From: Arenicellales bacterium
GTDB taxonomy: Bacteria; Pseudomonadota; Gammaproteobacteria; Arenicellales; UBA868
Direction of reading: 5' to 3'
Assembly (NCBI GenBank): GCA_028825345.1
Contig: JAPKAJ010000103.1
Location: 1-7,994 of the forward strand
Length of the DNA stretch: 7,994 nucleotides
Shown here: positions 1-7,384 of the stretch, piece by piece
How positions within the stretch are numbered: the stretch's first letter is position 1
Layout: every line of letters begins with the position of its first letter
The notes under the pieces: model-generated
Database searches by the model: none
Seen by the model: only the letters and a program-made list of their open reading frames with translations
What the model was told of the DNA's origin: nothing
Made by a program: the position numbers and the translations under genes

Positions 1-121
1 CCGGCATGCTCGAACCCGGAAACGACCGCGATTTGAATTACAATAAGATGCGACTAAGCGGTACAAGAACAATCACCATAACACGGCTCAACTGCCCAAG
101 AAATGAGTGTAGACACTATTA

Positions 122-152
122 TTGCTGTACGCGTTAATCTCTTAGTTAATAT
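122..152 (+). promoter_or_regulatory. Candidate sigma70-type promoter for the operon
   Basis: TTGCTG at 122-127 resembles a -35 box and TAATAT at 147-152 resembles a -10 box. The 19-bp spacer is longer than the usual 17, so the match is weak. It lies in the AT-rich leader about 60 bp before the first gene, where an operon promoter would be expected. TATTAT at 117-122 is another possible -10 box, but I see no good -35 box for it. Inferred from pattern only. Confidence 0.25.
133..150 (+). repeat. GTTAAT direct repeat in the leader
   Basis: GTTAAT occurs at 133-138 and again at 145-150, starting 12 bp apart, which is close to one helical turn. The second copy overlaps the candidate -10 box, so the pair could be an operator half-site pair. 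In AT-rich DNA such a short repeat may also arise by chance. No regulator gene in the window points to a specific binding protein. Confidence 0.3.
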
Positions 153-212
153 GCCACAGTATTTTCTGGGAAATTAAAACACAGGGCTACCTAACAGAGG
201 ACGCCAAAGGAA

Positions 213-743
213 ATGAAAAAAGTACTCTATATGCTGGGTGAGTTTACCGATCAGGATATAGACTGGCTGATCAGCACTGGGCAACGTGAGCATATTACAA
301 ACGGCGCTGTAATAATCCAGCAAGGCCAACCTATTGAAGAGATTTTCTTCGTTTTGCGCGGGCAGCTTGAGGTGTCAATTGAGGATGTGGGCGAGATCGC
401 CCGAATCGGCAGCGGCGAAATTGTGGGTGAGCTTTCATTGTTGGATTCGCGTCCACCGAATGCTACCGTAACCGCATTAGAAGACTCAGTTGTAATGGCC
501 GTAGCGAAGCGACGGGTTGATGGGCGCCTGCGAACAGACGCGGGGTTTTCCAGTCGCTTCTACCGGGCGCTGGGGTTATTGCTGGCCGACAGACTGAGAG
601 ATTCAGTTGGGGCCCTTGCCTACGGAGGCCAAAAAGGACTCAGCGATCAAGATGATGGGCGGGAGATTTCACCGGAACTTTTAGATCGCATGAATCTTGC
701 CGCCCAGCGCTTCGAACAAATCCGTGAGCGCCTGTTGGACTGA
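213..743 (+). CDS. Cyclic-nucleotide-binding-fold protein without a DNA-binding domain
   Basis: This 176-residue protein has a cNMP-binding β-roll at about residues 8-105, followed by a helical tail. The phosphate-binding-cassette region is visible: GE at 72-73, then SLLDSRPP and NATV (75-86). In CAP and protein kinase A this cassette carries an Arg that contacts the cyclic phosphate. Here that position is Pro82, followed by Asn83, with the nearest Arg at 80, so nucleotide binding is doubtful. The tail (about 110-176) is helical and ends in a charged segment (ELLDRM...RFEQIRERLLD). It shows no winged-helix domain, so this is not a CRP/FNR-type transcription factor. There is no signal peptide or membrane segment, so it should be cytoplasmic. 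The ATG at 213 is preceded by AGAGGA (196-201, rather far) and AAAGGA (206-211, too close). It begins the operon and probably senses a signal for the exporter or docks on it. The fold is clear; the role is inferred. Confidence 0.85.
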   Translation: MKKVLYMLGEFTDQDIDWLISTGQREHITNGAVIIQQGQPIEEIFFVLRGQLEVSIEDVGEIARIGSGEIVGELSLLDSRPPNATVTALEDSVVMAVAKRRVDGRLRTDAGFSSRFYRALGLLLADRLRDSVGALAYGGQKGLSDQDDGREISPELLDRMNLAAQRFEQIRERLLD

Positions 744-771
744 TGACCTGATAAAACTTTAAGTCCCGGAT

Positions 772-2253
772 ATGGAACTCTTCCGAAAAGCGTCACTCGA
801 AAGGCTACGCTCGCCAGAGCAGCTGGACGAGCCGTTAAGAGTCATCGTACGCCAAGAGCGTCTAGCGGTCATGGGTGTCGGCGGGTTGATCATCCTCGGA
901 ATCTTGTGGGGATTTCTTGGAAGCCTGCCAGACAATGGCCGCGGCCAAGGCATCCTGATCGCACCGGGGGCCATCCAACCACTTGAAGCGACCGCCAGCG
1001 GCCGCCTTTCAAGATGGCTGGTGAATGTGGGTGACATAGTTTCAGCCGGAGCGGTGGTAGCTGAACTGGATCAACCTGACATTTCGAGAAAACTTTCCGA
1101 TGCCCAGGCGGAACAGCAAGAGCTTATTGAGCGTAATCGCCTGATTCGACAGTTACGGGAGCAGCATCTGAAACTCGCGCTAAACGTCACTAGCAGCGAA
1201 AAACAACTAACGCGGGATTCAATTAGATACCTGCGAAGTTACGTTTCAGAGGCGGAGGTGTTTCTCGACGAAATGACTTCCCAGAATCAGATCCTCCAAA
1301 AAGCCCAGAGGCAAAAACTCGCAAAAGCCAGGGTTGTACGCCAGGAACTGAATGAAGCGTTGTTGAAGCGCTACGAGAATTTTGTTCAGCTGAAGAACAA
1401 GGGATTGGTTTCTGAAAATAATGTCCAAAATGCAAGACGGTATGTTGACCAAGGCGAAATCAAGCTTAGAAGAATAAATGTTCGACTACAGGAGCTGGAA
1501 GTTCAGAACACAAAGACAACCAAAGGCAACCTGAATGCAAGGAACGCCCTGTCAACACGCCAGCATGAACTAACGCAACTTCAGCTGAAGATAGATGAAC
1601 TTGATAACCGCGTCGCTATCTTGCGCCGGGCATTGCTCGAAGCCACATTGGAAGACGAAAACGCCCTTAGACAGATAGAACGCAATATTTCCTCATTTGC
1701 AGCTCAACTCAAACAGGGCCGCGAGATCCGCATGCAACGTGGGGGCAAGGTACTTGAACTGAACATCGCTACCGGCAGTCAAGTCGATATTGGAGAACAT
1801 ATAGCGCAACTTGATTATTCTGTCGGGCCCGATTCGCTGGTCGTCCTTGGATACTTCAATAACACCTATGGCAGACGCCTTAAGCCAGGCATGCGTATAA
1901 GAGTCTCTCCTGATCCTTACCCCAAAGAGCGTTACGGCAGTATGGTTGGCAATATTGTTTCAGTTGCACAGTTTCCAGTTTCTTTGGCTGCTGTGAGAAA
2001 GAGCATCGGGAATAGACAACTCGCTGCTGAGTTGATCGCAGGGGGCCGGGTGATCGAAGCACAAATAAGGTTGCTAAAAAGCGAGAGCAGCCAAAGCGGA
2101 TACCAGTGGACTTCCGAAAACGGGCCCAATGCCAAGATTCTTCCCGGAACCACCGCAGCCCTGCTGGTAACGTACCGTCGTCAACGTCCATTTGCACGCT
2201 TTGCAGCAAAATACCGGTTAAGCGTCGACCGGCCGACCCTGGGAAGCGGTTGA
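772..2253 (+). CDS. NHLM-type secretion protein, HlyD-family periplasmic adaptor
   Basis: This 493-residue membrane-fusion protein should bridge the inner-membrane ABC pump and a TolC-like outer-membrane channel. In order it has a short cytoplasmic N-terminus with the RSPEQLD motif (14-20), one membrane segment (about 33-53), the first half of a lipoyl-like domain (72-102), a long coiled-coil hairpin (about 103-315), the second lipoyl half (about 318-348), and β-barrel and membrane-proximal parts to the end. The hairpin tip lies near 200-215. L207 and S214 there have the spacing of the Leu and Ser of the TolC-contacting RLS motif, but the Arg position appears to be Asn203. The RSPE N-terminus and overall layout fit the NHLM secretion family (TIGR03794-like) from what I know of it. 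The ATG at 772 has no strong Shine-Dalgarno sequence, but the N-terminus fits the family. It follows the cNMP-fold gene by 28 bp and runs straight into the peptidase-ABC gene. Confidence 0.93.
   Translation: MELFRKASLERLRSPEQLDEPLRVIVRQERLAVMGVGGLIILGILWGFLGSLPDNGRGQGILIAPGAIQPLEATASGRLSRWLVNVGDIVSAGAVVAELDQPDISRKLSDAQAEQQELIERNRLIRQLREQHLKLALNVTSSEKQLTRDSIRYLRSYVSEAEVFLDEMTSQNQILQKAQRQKLAKARVVRQELNEALLKRYENFVQLKNKGLVSENNVQNARRYVDQGEIKLRRINVRLQELEVQNTKTTKGNLNARNALSTRQHELTQLQLKIDELDNRVAILRRALLEATLEDENALRQIERNISSFAAQLKQGREIRMQRGGKVLELNIATGSQVDIGEHIAQLDYSVGPDSLVVLGYFNNTYGRRLKPGMRIRVSPDPYPKERYGSMVGNIVSVAQFPVSLAAVRKSIGNRQLAAELIAGGRVIEAQIRLLKSESSQSGYQWTSENGPNAKILPGTTAALLVTYRRQRPFARFAAKYRLSVDRPTLGSG
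2241..2246 (+). promoter_or_regulatory. Ribosome binding site that fixes a GTG start
   Basis: GGGAAG lies 9 bases before the GTG at 2256, inside the last codons of the adaptor gene. It favours a GTG start over the upstream ATG at 2106, which would add about 50 residues unlike the family and overlap the adaptor gene by 148 bp. A TTG at 2250, overlapping the adaptor stop codon, is a second possibility but sits only 3 bases from the site. Confidence 0.6.
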
Positions 2254-2255
2254 TC

Positions 2256-4448
2256 GTGAAGCGCATAAAAACGCCGCTCTTGCTGCAATTAGAGATCACC
2301 GAGTGCGGTGCCGCAAGTCTGGGAATCATTCTCGAATACTTTGGCAAAGTAGTGCCACTCACTGCCTTACGGTCGGCCTGTGGCGTCTCTAGAGATGGCG
2401 TCAAAGCCTCCAACATTGTCAAGGCAGCGAGAAGTTACGGCCTGCAGACCAAAGGGCTAAAGGTAAGCCTGGACGAGGTCGGAAATCTGGATTTCCCATT
2501 CGTGGTGTTCTGGGATTTCAACCATTTTCTGGTCGTTGAAGGAGTCGAGCAATCCAAAGACCTGGTCTACCTTAATGATCCTGCCCATGGCCATCGAAAG
2601 GTGACTATGACCGAATTCGATCAAGGGTATACCGGGGTGGCGCTCACATTCGAGCCCGGGCCCGAGTTCACCAAGGGAGGAGAACGACCCAGCCTGATCA
2701 AAGCCGTGCATCAGCGTCTGCAGCATTCTGGCACAGCGATACATCACCTGTTATCTGCCGGATTGTTATTGACTGTCCCAAGCCTGGTACTGCCAGCCTT
2801 TACCCAGATTTTTCTTGACCGGGTTCTTGGAGAACAACGAGTTAACTGGTTAATGCCACTCGTCCTTGCCATGGGCGCTACGGTCCTTTTCAAGATTCTC
2901 GCAGAAGCCGCAAAATTCGTCTTTCTCAGGCGCCTGCGGATACATTTGGCCATTTCCATGGCCAGTCAATTCTTCTGGCATCTGCTTCGACTTCCAGCCG
3001 GGTTTTACTCACAGCGTTACACCGGAGAAATAGCATCTCGTCAGGGCCTCAACGACGGACTTGCGCAAACGTTGTCGGGACGGATTGCAGATACCGTCCT
3101 CAGCATCGTCATGATGGGCTTCTACCTGATTCTGATGCTTTATTACAACTGGGTACTGACCTTGATCGGCGTCGCCTTTGCCGCTATCAGTTTCCTGGCT
3201 CTGCGACTCCTGCGCTCCAAACGGGTCGACGCCAATCTCAGACTCGTGCAGGATTTTGGCAAAGTCAGTGGCGATTCGATTGCCGCCCTTCAATCCATGG
3301 AGACAATCAAAGCGGCAGGGCAAGAAACCAGTTTCTTTCACCGCTGGTCGGGCCGTTATACCAAGGCAATTAACAGCATGCAGGATCTGGAGCTGTCTAC
3401 CCAAGCACTGGGCATGCTACCCGTGATTCTCAACTCGCTAAATACCATGATCATCTATCTTATCGGCGGACTGGCCGTCATGGATGGGCAGATGTCGGTT
3501 GGAACACTGATTGCCTTTACTGCCCTGATGGCAAGTTTTCAGGCACCAGTCGGGAGTCTGGTTAGTCTTGGTGCCGAAATCCAGGAACTGGAAGGTGATC
3601 TGCACCGCCTGAATGATGTGCTGGAAGCACCGGTAGATGTCGAAGCGCCCGTCGAGATGAAATCCGACAACGCTGATGATGGAGATGACTGGCCTCTCAT
3701 ACTCCGGGGAGAAGTGAGCGTTTGCGACGTCAGCTTTGGCTACAGCCCCCTGGAGCCTGCGCTTTTTGAGGAAATTTCAATAAACGTTGCTCCGGGTAAA
3801 CGCCTGGCATTGGTTGGTGGCAGCGGCTCCGGGAAAACAACGCTTGCTCATCTCATCTGCGGCCTTTACCAACCCTGGACTGGTGTTATCCGCATTGACG
3901 GCCATGAAAGAACGGCTATCCCGCGTGACCTCATGGTGGCGTCGCTTGCAGTCGTCAGTCAGGAAGTGTTCCTGTTTGAAGGAACCGTGCGGGACAATCT
4001 GACCCTGTGGGACTCTACCGTTGAGGAAGAGTCTTTGATACGCGCTTGTACCGATGCACAGATACTCGACACGATTCTTGCCATGCCTGGCGGATTCGAT
4101 GGCCAACTGATAGAAGGCGGCGCCAACCTTTCCGGCGGCCAGCGGCAGCGACTGGAGATCGCCCGGGCGCTGGTCCACAACCCGAGCATACTGGTTCTTG
4201 ATGAGGCCACCAGCGCACTTGATGCAGAAACCGAATACCTGATCGGACAAAGACTTCTGTCTCGTGGCTGTACCTGCATCATGGTTGCACACCGGCTGAG
4301 TACCATACGTGACAGCGACGAGATCATCGTTCTGGAGGCTGGGGCAATCGTAGAACGCGGCACCCACGCGGCACTTTGGCAACAGGGCCAACACTATGCA
4401 GCCCTGTTGCAAGCCAGTGAGGGCGCTGGGGTGGATGTCTATGATTGA
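2256..4448 (+). CDS. NHLM-type ABC exporter with N-terminal C39 leader peptidase
   Basis: From the GTG at 2256 this is a 730-residue peptidase-containing ABC transporter (TIGR03796-like). The C39 cysteine-protease domain (about 1-135) has the oxyanion-hole Gln11, catalytic Cys17 in QLEITECG, His90 in NHFLVVEG and Asp108 in NDPA. It should cut precursor leaders after a Gly-Gly/Gly-Ala-type site on the cytoplasmic side. The membrane domain (about 160-440) shows roughly six hydrophobic segments. The ATPase domain (about 485-722) is complete: A-loop Tyr496, Walker A GGSGSGKTT (521-529), Q-loop Gln569, signature LSGGQ (625-629), Walker B ILVLDE with Glu650, and H-loop His679. An acidic linker (SDNADDGDD, about 470-478) separates the membrane and ATPase parts. 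The adaptor gene ends 2 bp upstream and the next ABC gene overlaps the 3' end by 8 bp, so translation is probably coupled. The product should act in the inner membrane. All catalytic residues are present, so it looks functional. Confidence 0.95.
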   Translation: MKRIKTPLLLQLEITECGAASLGIILEYFGKVVPLTALRSACGVSRDGVKASNIVKAARSYGLQTKGLKVSLDEVGNLDFPFVVFWDFNHFLVVEGVEQSKDLVYLNDPAHGHRKVTMTEFDQGYTGVALTFEPGPEFTKGGERPSLIKAVHQRLQHSGTAIHHLLSAGLLLTVPSLVLPAFTQIFLDRVLGEQRVNWLMPLVLAMGATVLFKILAEAAKFVFLRRLRIHLAISMASQFFWHLLRLPAGFYSQRYTGEIASRQGLNDGLAQTLSGRIADTVLSIVMMGFYLILMLYYNWVLTLIGVAFAAISFLALRLLRSKRVDANLRLVQDFGKVSGDSIAALQSMETIKAAGQETSFFHRWSGRYTKAINSMQDLELSTQALGMLPVILNSLNTMIIYLIGGLAVMDGQMSVGTLIAFTALMASFQAPVGSLVSLGAEIQELEGDLHRLNDVLEAPVDVEAPVEMKSDNADDGDDWPLILRGEVSVCDVSFGYSPLEPALFEEISINVAPGKRLALVGGSGSGKTTLAHLICGLYQPWTGVIRIDGHERTAIPRDLMVASLAVVSQEVFLFEGTVRDNLTLWDSTVEEESLIRACTDAQILDTILAMPGGFDGQLIEGGANLSGGQRQRLEIARALVHNPSILVLDEATSALDAETEYLIGQRLLSRGCTCIMVAHRLSTIRDSDEIIVLEAGAIVERGTHAALWQQGQHYAALLQASEGAGVDVYD
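4428..4434 (+). promoter_or_regulatory. Candidate ribosome binding site for the second ABC gene
   Basis: GGGGTGG lies 6 bases before the ATG at 4441 and within the end of the upstream coding region. GAGGG at 4419-4423 could instead serve an ATG at 4435, 11 bases downstream, which would add two residues. Either start overlaps the upstream gene, consistent with translational coupling. Confidence 0.4.
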
Positions 4449-7347
4449 CAAACAAGCAGGGGGGGGCGAATCAACAAGCCATTTTTCGTTGCGACGCAAC
4501 CAGTCGCTGATTCCAGATCAGGCGGGGACAGCCTGGCAGGTTGAAAGCGGCACAATTGAAGTATTCGGTACCCGCTTTGAAGGGGGTAATCCTGCCGGCC
4601 ACAGGCGACACCTATTTACCATCCCTGCGGGACACACCCTTTTTGGATTTCACCCTAGTACGGAAGAATCCGCCTTCGGTATGCTCGTGGTTGCCAGTGA
4701 AACGTCCGAAATACGACGGATCCCCACGGGTTCACTAAGCCTTTCTGAGGATGCTCAGGGAAAACTGCGTGACATCATTATCTGGTCCGAGCATGTGGGT
4801 CGCTACCTCGCCGGTGGCGCGCCAAAAACCGGATCAGGCACCCAGGCTACGCCAGGAATAGTTGAGATTCCCGAGTTTGAGAGCATCGAGTCTCTTGCTG
4901 GACACGGCTACTGTTTGCGGGTGCTGGACGGTCAGATCAACCTGGGTGATGGCACCGATCTTTTAATCGACCACGCCTGTGGCTGGGTGATATGGCCCGA
5001 TCACATTCCAGCGATTACGGGTGGGAGTCCAGCGCAGATCGAAATACAAGGTATTGATTCACTGATCGCCGATACTCAATTGGTTAACGAGGCAATCGAC
5101 GGACTTCAGGATTGCCTGATCCGGCATCTTGCCTGGCAAAGCGAGGCAGATGAAGCCCGTGAACTCGCGCGACGTAAACAGGCGCTCTCCCTGGAGCGAC
5201 AACAGACTGCGGCAGCGCTGTCTGAACTCACCGGAGTACTTAATCCACAGCAGGTATTTGCTGCCAGAGATTCCGACTTGCTCACTGTTCTTGAGGTCCT
5301 GGGTCAGGAGATCGGATTTGAGGTGTCCCCTCCTATCGCCTCAGATGATGTCGAGCGCGCTTCCCATCCGCTTGAACCCATTGCCCGATCATCTCGTCTT
5401 CGTTGGCGCGAGATCACACTGACACCCGGTTGGTGGCGAAGGGATTCTGGACCACTGCTTGGCTTTCTGGGCGAGGACCAAAGACAGCCCGTGGCTTTAC
5501 TGCCTGCACGAAATGCCTACGATGTAGTTCATGCCAATGGCAAGCGGGAGCCTCTTAGCGACACACTGCGAAGCCAACTTTGTATTGATGCATGCATGAT
5601 CTATCGACCACTCTCCCGCCAAGTCACTAACGTATTTCAGTTACTGCTATTTACAGCGCGGGGACAATTACGCGATATGGTCCTGATCATCCTCTCGGGT
5701 ACCGCAGCAACCTTGCTTGGCATGCTGGTACCTTGGACGGTTGGCATACTTTTCGATACTGCGATACCCGAAGGCGATAGAAGAATGCTTTATGAGATTG
5801 CAGCATTGTTGTTAGTCGCAGCCTTGGCAGGAACAGTTTTCAGCTTTGTTCAGGCCATGGCCTCACTGCGCCTTGGGATACGACGCGAAATGGCAGCCCA
5901 AGCGGCAACCTGGGATCGAGTCCTGCAGCTGAGTCCATCGTTCTTCAGATCTTACTCCAGCGGTGATCTGCAAACCCGTGTGAATGCGGTCAGTGACATC
6001 AACCGGGAGTTGGGGGTAGCAACACTTCGCCCACTGGTATCGGGAATTCTGGCGCTGCTCAATTTTGGCCTGCTATGGCACTACAGTCCTGATCTTGCGG
6101 TCATCGCCTTTTGGATTGGAATTATCGTGATGATCATTACTATCTGCTCGAGTTATGTGATTCAACGCCTTTCTTTCCGACTTATCGAAATGGCGGGAGC
6201 CTTCCACGGTATGGTCATCGAGTTAATCGGCAGCGTACCCAAACTACGGCTCACTGGCAGCGAGTACCGGGCCTTCAGTCACTGGGCATCACGTTACACC
6301 CCACAACTCAAACTGGAAATGACCATCGATAAGTTGGCCGATGCCGTTGCACTGTTTCATATTGCCTTGTCACCTGTGGCTACCGGGCTTTTGTTTTGGG
6401 TTAGCACCAGTTTGGTGATTGATCTTGAGCCAGGAGGCGAGAACAAGATGACCATGGGGACATTTATTGCTTTCAACACGGCGTTTGTCCTGTACCTGTC
6501 GGGGTGGTCGGCTATCAGCAATACCATTGTCAGCATCATCGACACCATGGTAAAGGCAAAGAGAGTTAAACCGATTCTTGAAGGCGAACTTGAGGTTGGC
6601 GTCGAATCTGTGGATCCAGGGCGCTTAAGTGGTCACATCGCGCTGGACAGTATCCTCTTTCGGTACCATGAAGATGGCCCACCTGTTCTTGACGACGTCA
6701 GCGTGGAAATTCGTCCCGGTGAACTCGTGGCCATCGTCGGCCACTCCGGCTCCGGTAAATCAACTCTGCTTCGTCTGCTGCTGGGTTTCGACCGACCGCA
6801 GCAAGGGCGTGTACTCTACGATGGCAAAGATCTTGCCGGACTGGATGTCATCGCTGTCCGTCGGCAGATCGGTACCGTGCTGCAAAATGGACGCCTTAAT
6901 TCAGGCAGTATCTATGAAAATATAGCGAACCACGTGCAGATCACCCACTCAGAAGCATGGGAGGCAGCCGCTGATGCCGGACTTGCGGGTGATATCGAAA
7001 AAATGCCCATGGGAATCCATACGGTGGTCGCCGAAGGCGGAACAAATCTCTCTGGCGGGCAACGCCAACGCCTGTTGATCGCCAGGGCACTGGCAACCCG
7101 GCCAAAGATGGTGTTTTTTGACGAAGCGACGAGTGCTTTGGATAACCGGACCCAATCGATAGTCACCGAGGCACTCGATAGACGCCACGTCACCCGCGTA
7201 GTCATCGCCCACCGGCTCAGCACTATACGAAACGCTGATCGACTGATTGTGCTTGATCAAGGTCGAGTCGCTCAACACGGCACTTTCGCCGAACTTAGCA
7301 CAGCACCTGGAATTTTTCGGGAACTGATCAGTCGACAACTCGTGTGA
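4441..7347 (+). CDS. NHLM-type ABC exporter with long N-terminal extension and degenerate C39-like domain
   Basis: From the ATG at 4441 this is a 968-residue ABC exporter (TIGR03797-like), partner of the preceding one. The N-terminal 395 residues are soluble. They hold a β-rich segment (about 20-95, with HRRHLF and LFGF), a second β-rich segment (about 145-210), a charged helical linker (about 215-265) and a region (about 277-376) that follows the C39 peptidase pattern without its Cys, His and Asp. The membrane domain (about 400-700) has about six hydrophobic segments. The ATPase domain (about 730-965) is intact: A-loop Tyr742, Walker A GHSGSGKST (767-775), Gln815, LSGGQ (870-874), Walker B VFFDE with Glu895, and His924. 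It should therefore hydrolyse ATP but not cut leaders. It may pair with the peptidase-bearing ABC protein as a heterodimer or form a second pump. It overlaps the upstream gene by 8 bp and is followed after 37 bp by another adaptor. The family call is firm; the fold of the extension is inferred by eye. Confidence 0.93.
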   Translation: MIDKQAGGGESTSHFSLRRNQSLIPDQAGTAWQVESGTIEVFGTRFEGGNPAGHRRHLFTIPAGHTLFGFHPSTEESAFGMLVVASETSEIRRIPTGSLSLSEDAQGKLRDIIIWSEHVGRYLAGGAPKTGSGTQATPGIVEIPEFESIESLAGHGYCLRVLDGQINLGDGTDLLIDHACGWVIWPDHIPAITGGSPAQIEIQGIDSLIADTQLVNEAIDGLQDCLIRHLAWQSEADEARELARRKQALSLERQQTAAALSELTGVLNPQQVFAARDSDLLTVLEVLGQEIGFEVSPPIASDDVERASHPLEPIARSSRLRWREITLTPGWWRRDSGPLLGFLGEDQRQPVALLPARNAYDVVHANGKREPLSDTLRSQLCIDACMIYRPLSRQVTNVFQLLLFTARGQLRDMVLIILSGTAATLLGMLVPWTVGILFDTAIPEGDRRMLYEIAALLLVAALAGTVFSFVQAMASLRLGIRREMAAQAATWDRVLQLSPSFFRSYSSGDLQTRVNAVSDINRELGVATLRPLVSGILALLNFGLLWHYSPDLAVIAFWIGIIVMIITICSSYVIQRLSFRLIEMAGAFHGMVIELIGSVPKLRLTGSEYRAFSHWASRYTPQLKLEMTIDKLADAVALFHIALSPVATGLLFWVSTSLVIDLEPGGENKMTMGTFIAFNTAFVLYLSGWSAISNTIVSIIDTMVKAKRVKPILEGELEVGVESVDPGRLSGHIALDSILFRYHEDGPPVLDDVSVEIRPGELVAIVGHSGSGKSTLLRLLLGFDRPQQGRVLYDGKDLAGLDVIAVRRQIGTVLQNGRLNSGSIYENIANHVQITHSEAWEAAADAGLAGDIEKMPMGIHTVVAEGGTNLSGGQRQRLLIARALATRPKMVFFDEATSALDNRTQSIVTEALDRRHVTRVVIAHRLSTIRNADRLIVLDQGRVAQHGTFAELSTAPGIFRELISRQLV

Positions 7348-7384
7348 ACTAACTCCGGAACAATTCCCCGTCTTAAATTCTAAA

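Noticed and set aside
130..150. LytTR-type regulator site at the GTTAAT repeats
   Set aside because: The spacing of the two copies is too short for the usual 9-bp repeats with a 12-13 bp gap, and the flanking bases match poorly.
1..161. Open frame at the left edge (from base 3) that could be the end of an upstream gene or a short precursor peptide
   Set aside because: The translation shows no domain, no double-Gly leader site and an unusual composition. Other frames close at 34-36 and 44-46, so the true end of any upstream gene cannot be chosen.
2106..2255. Upstream ATG at 2106 as the start of the peptidase-ABC gene
   Set aside because: It would add about 50 residues before the normal C39 N-terminus and overlap the adaptor gene by 148 bp. 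A GTG at 2256 with a well-spaced GGGAAG fits better.
1880..2422. Minus-strand open frame of 180 codons spanning the adaptor/ABC junction
   Set aside because: Both plus-strand genes are well supported by conserved domains here, and the antisense product has no family features.
4396..4440. ATG at 4396 as the start of the second ABC gene
   Set aside because: It lies 53 bp inside the upstream gene and the added residues look like an out-of-frame reading of it. The ATG at 4441 (or 4435) is better placed.
3777..4499. Minus-strand open frame of 240 codons
   Set aside because: It is fully opposite the ATPase domain of the first ABC protein, whose motifs are intact on the plus strand, and shows no domain of its own.
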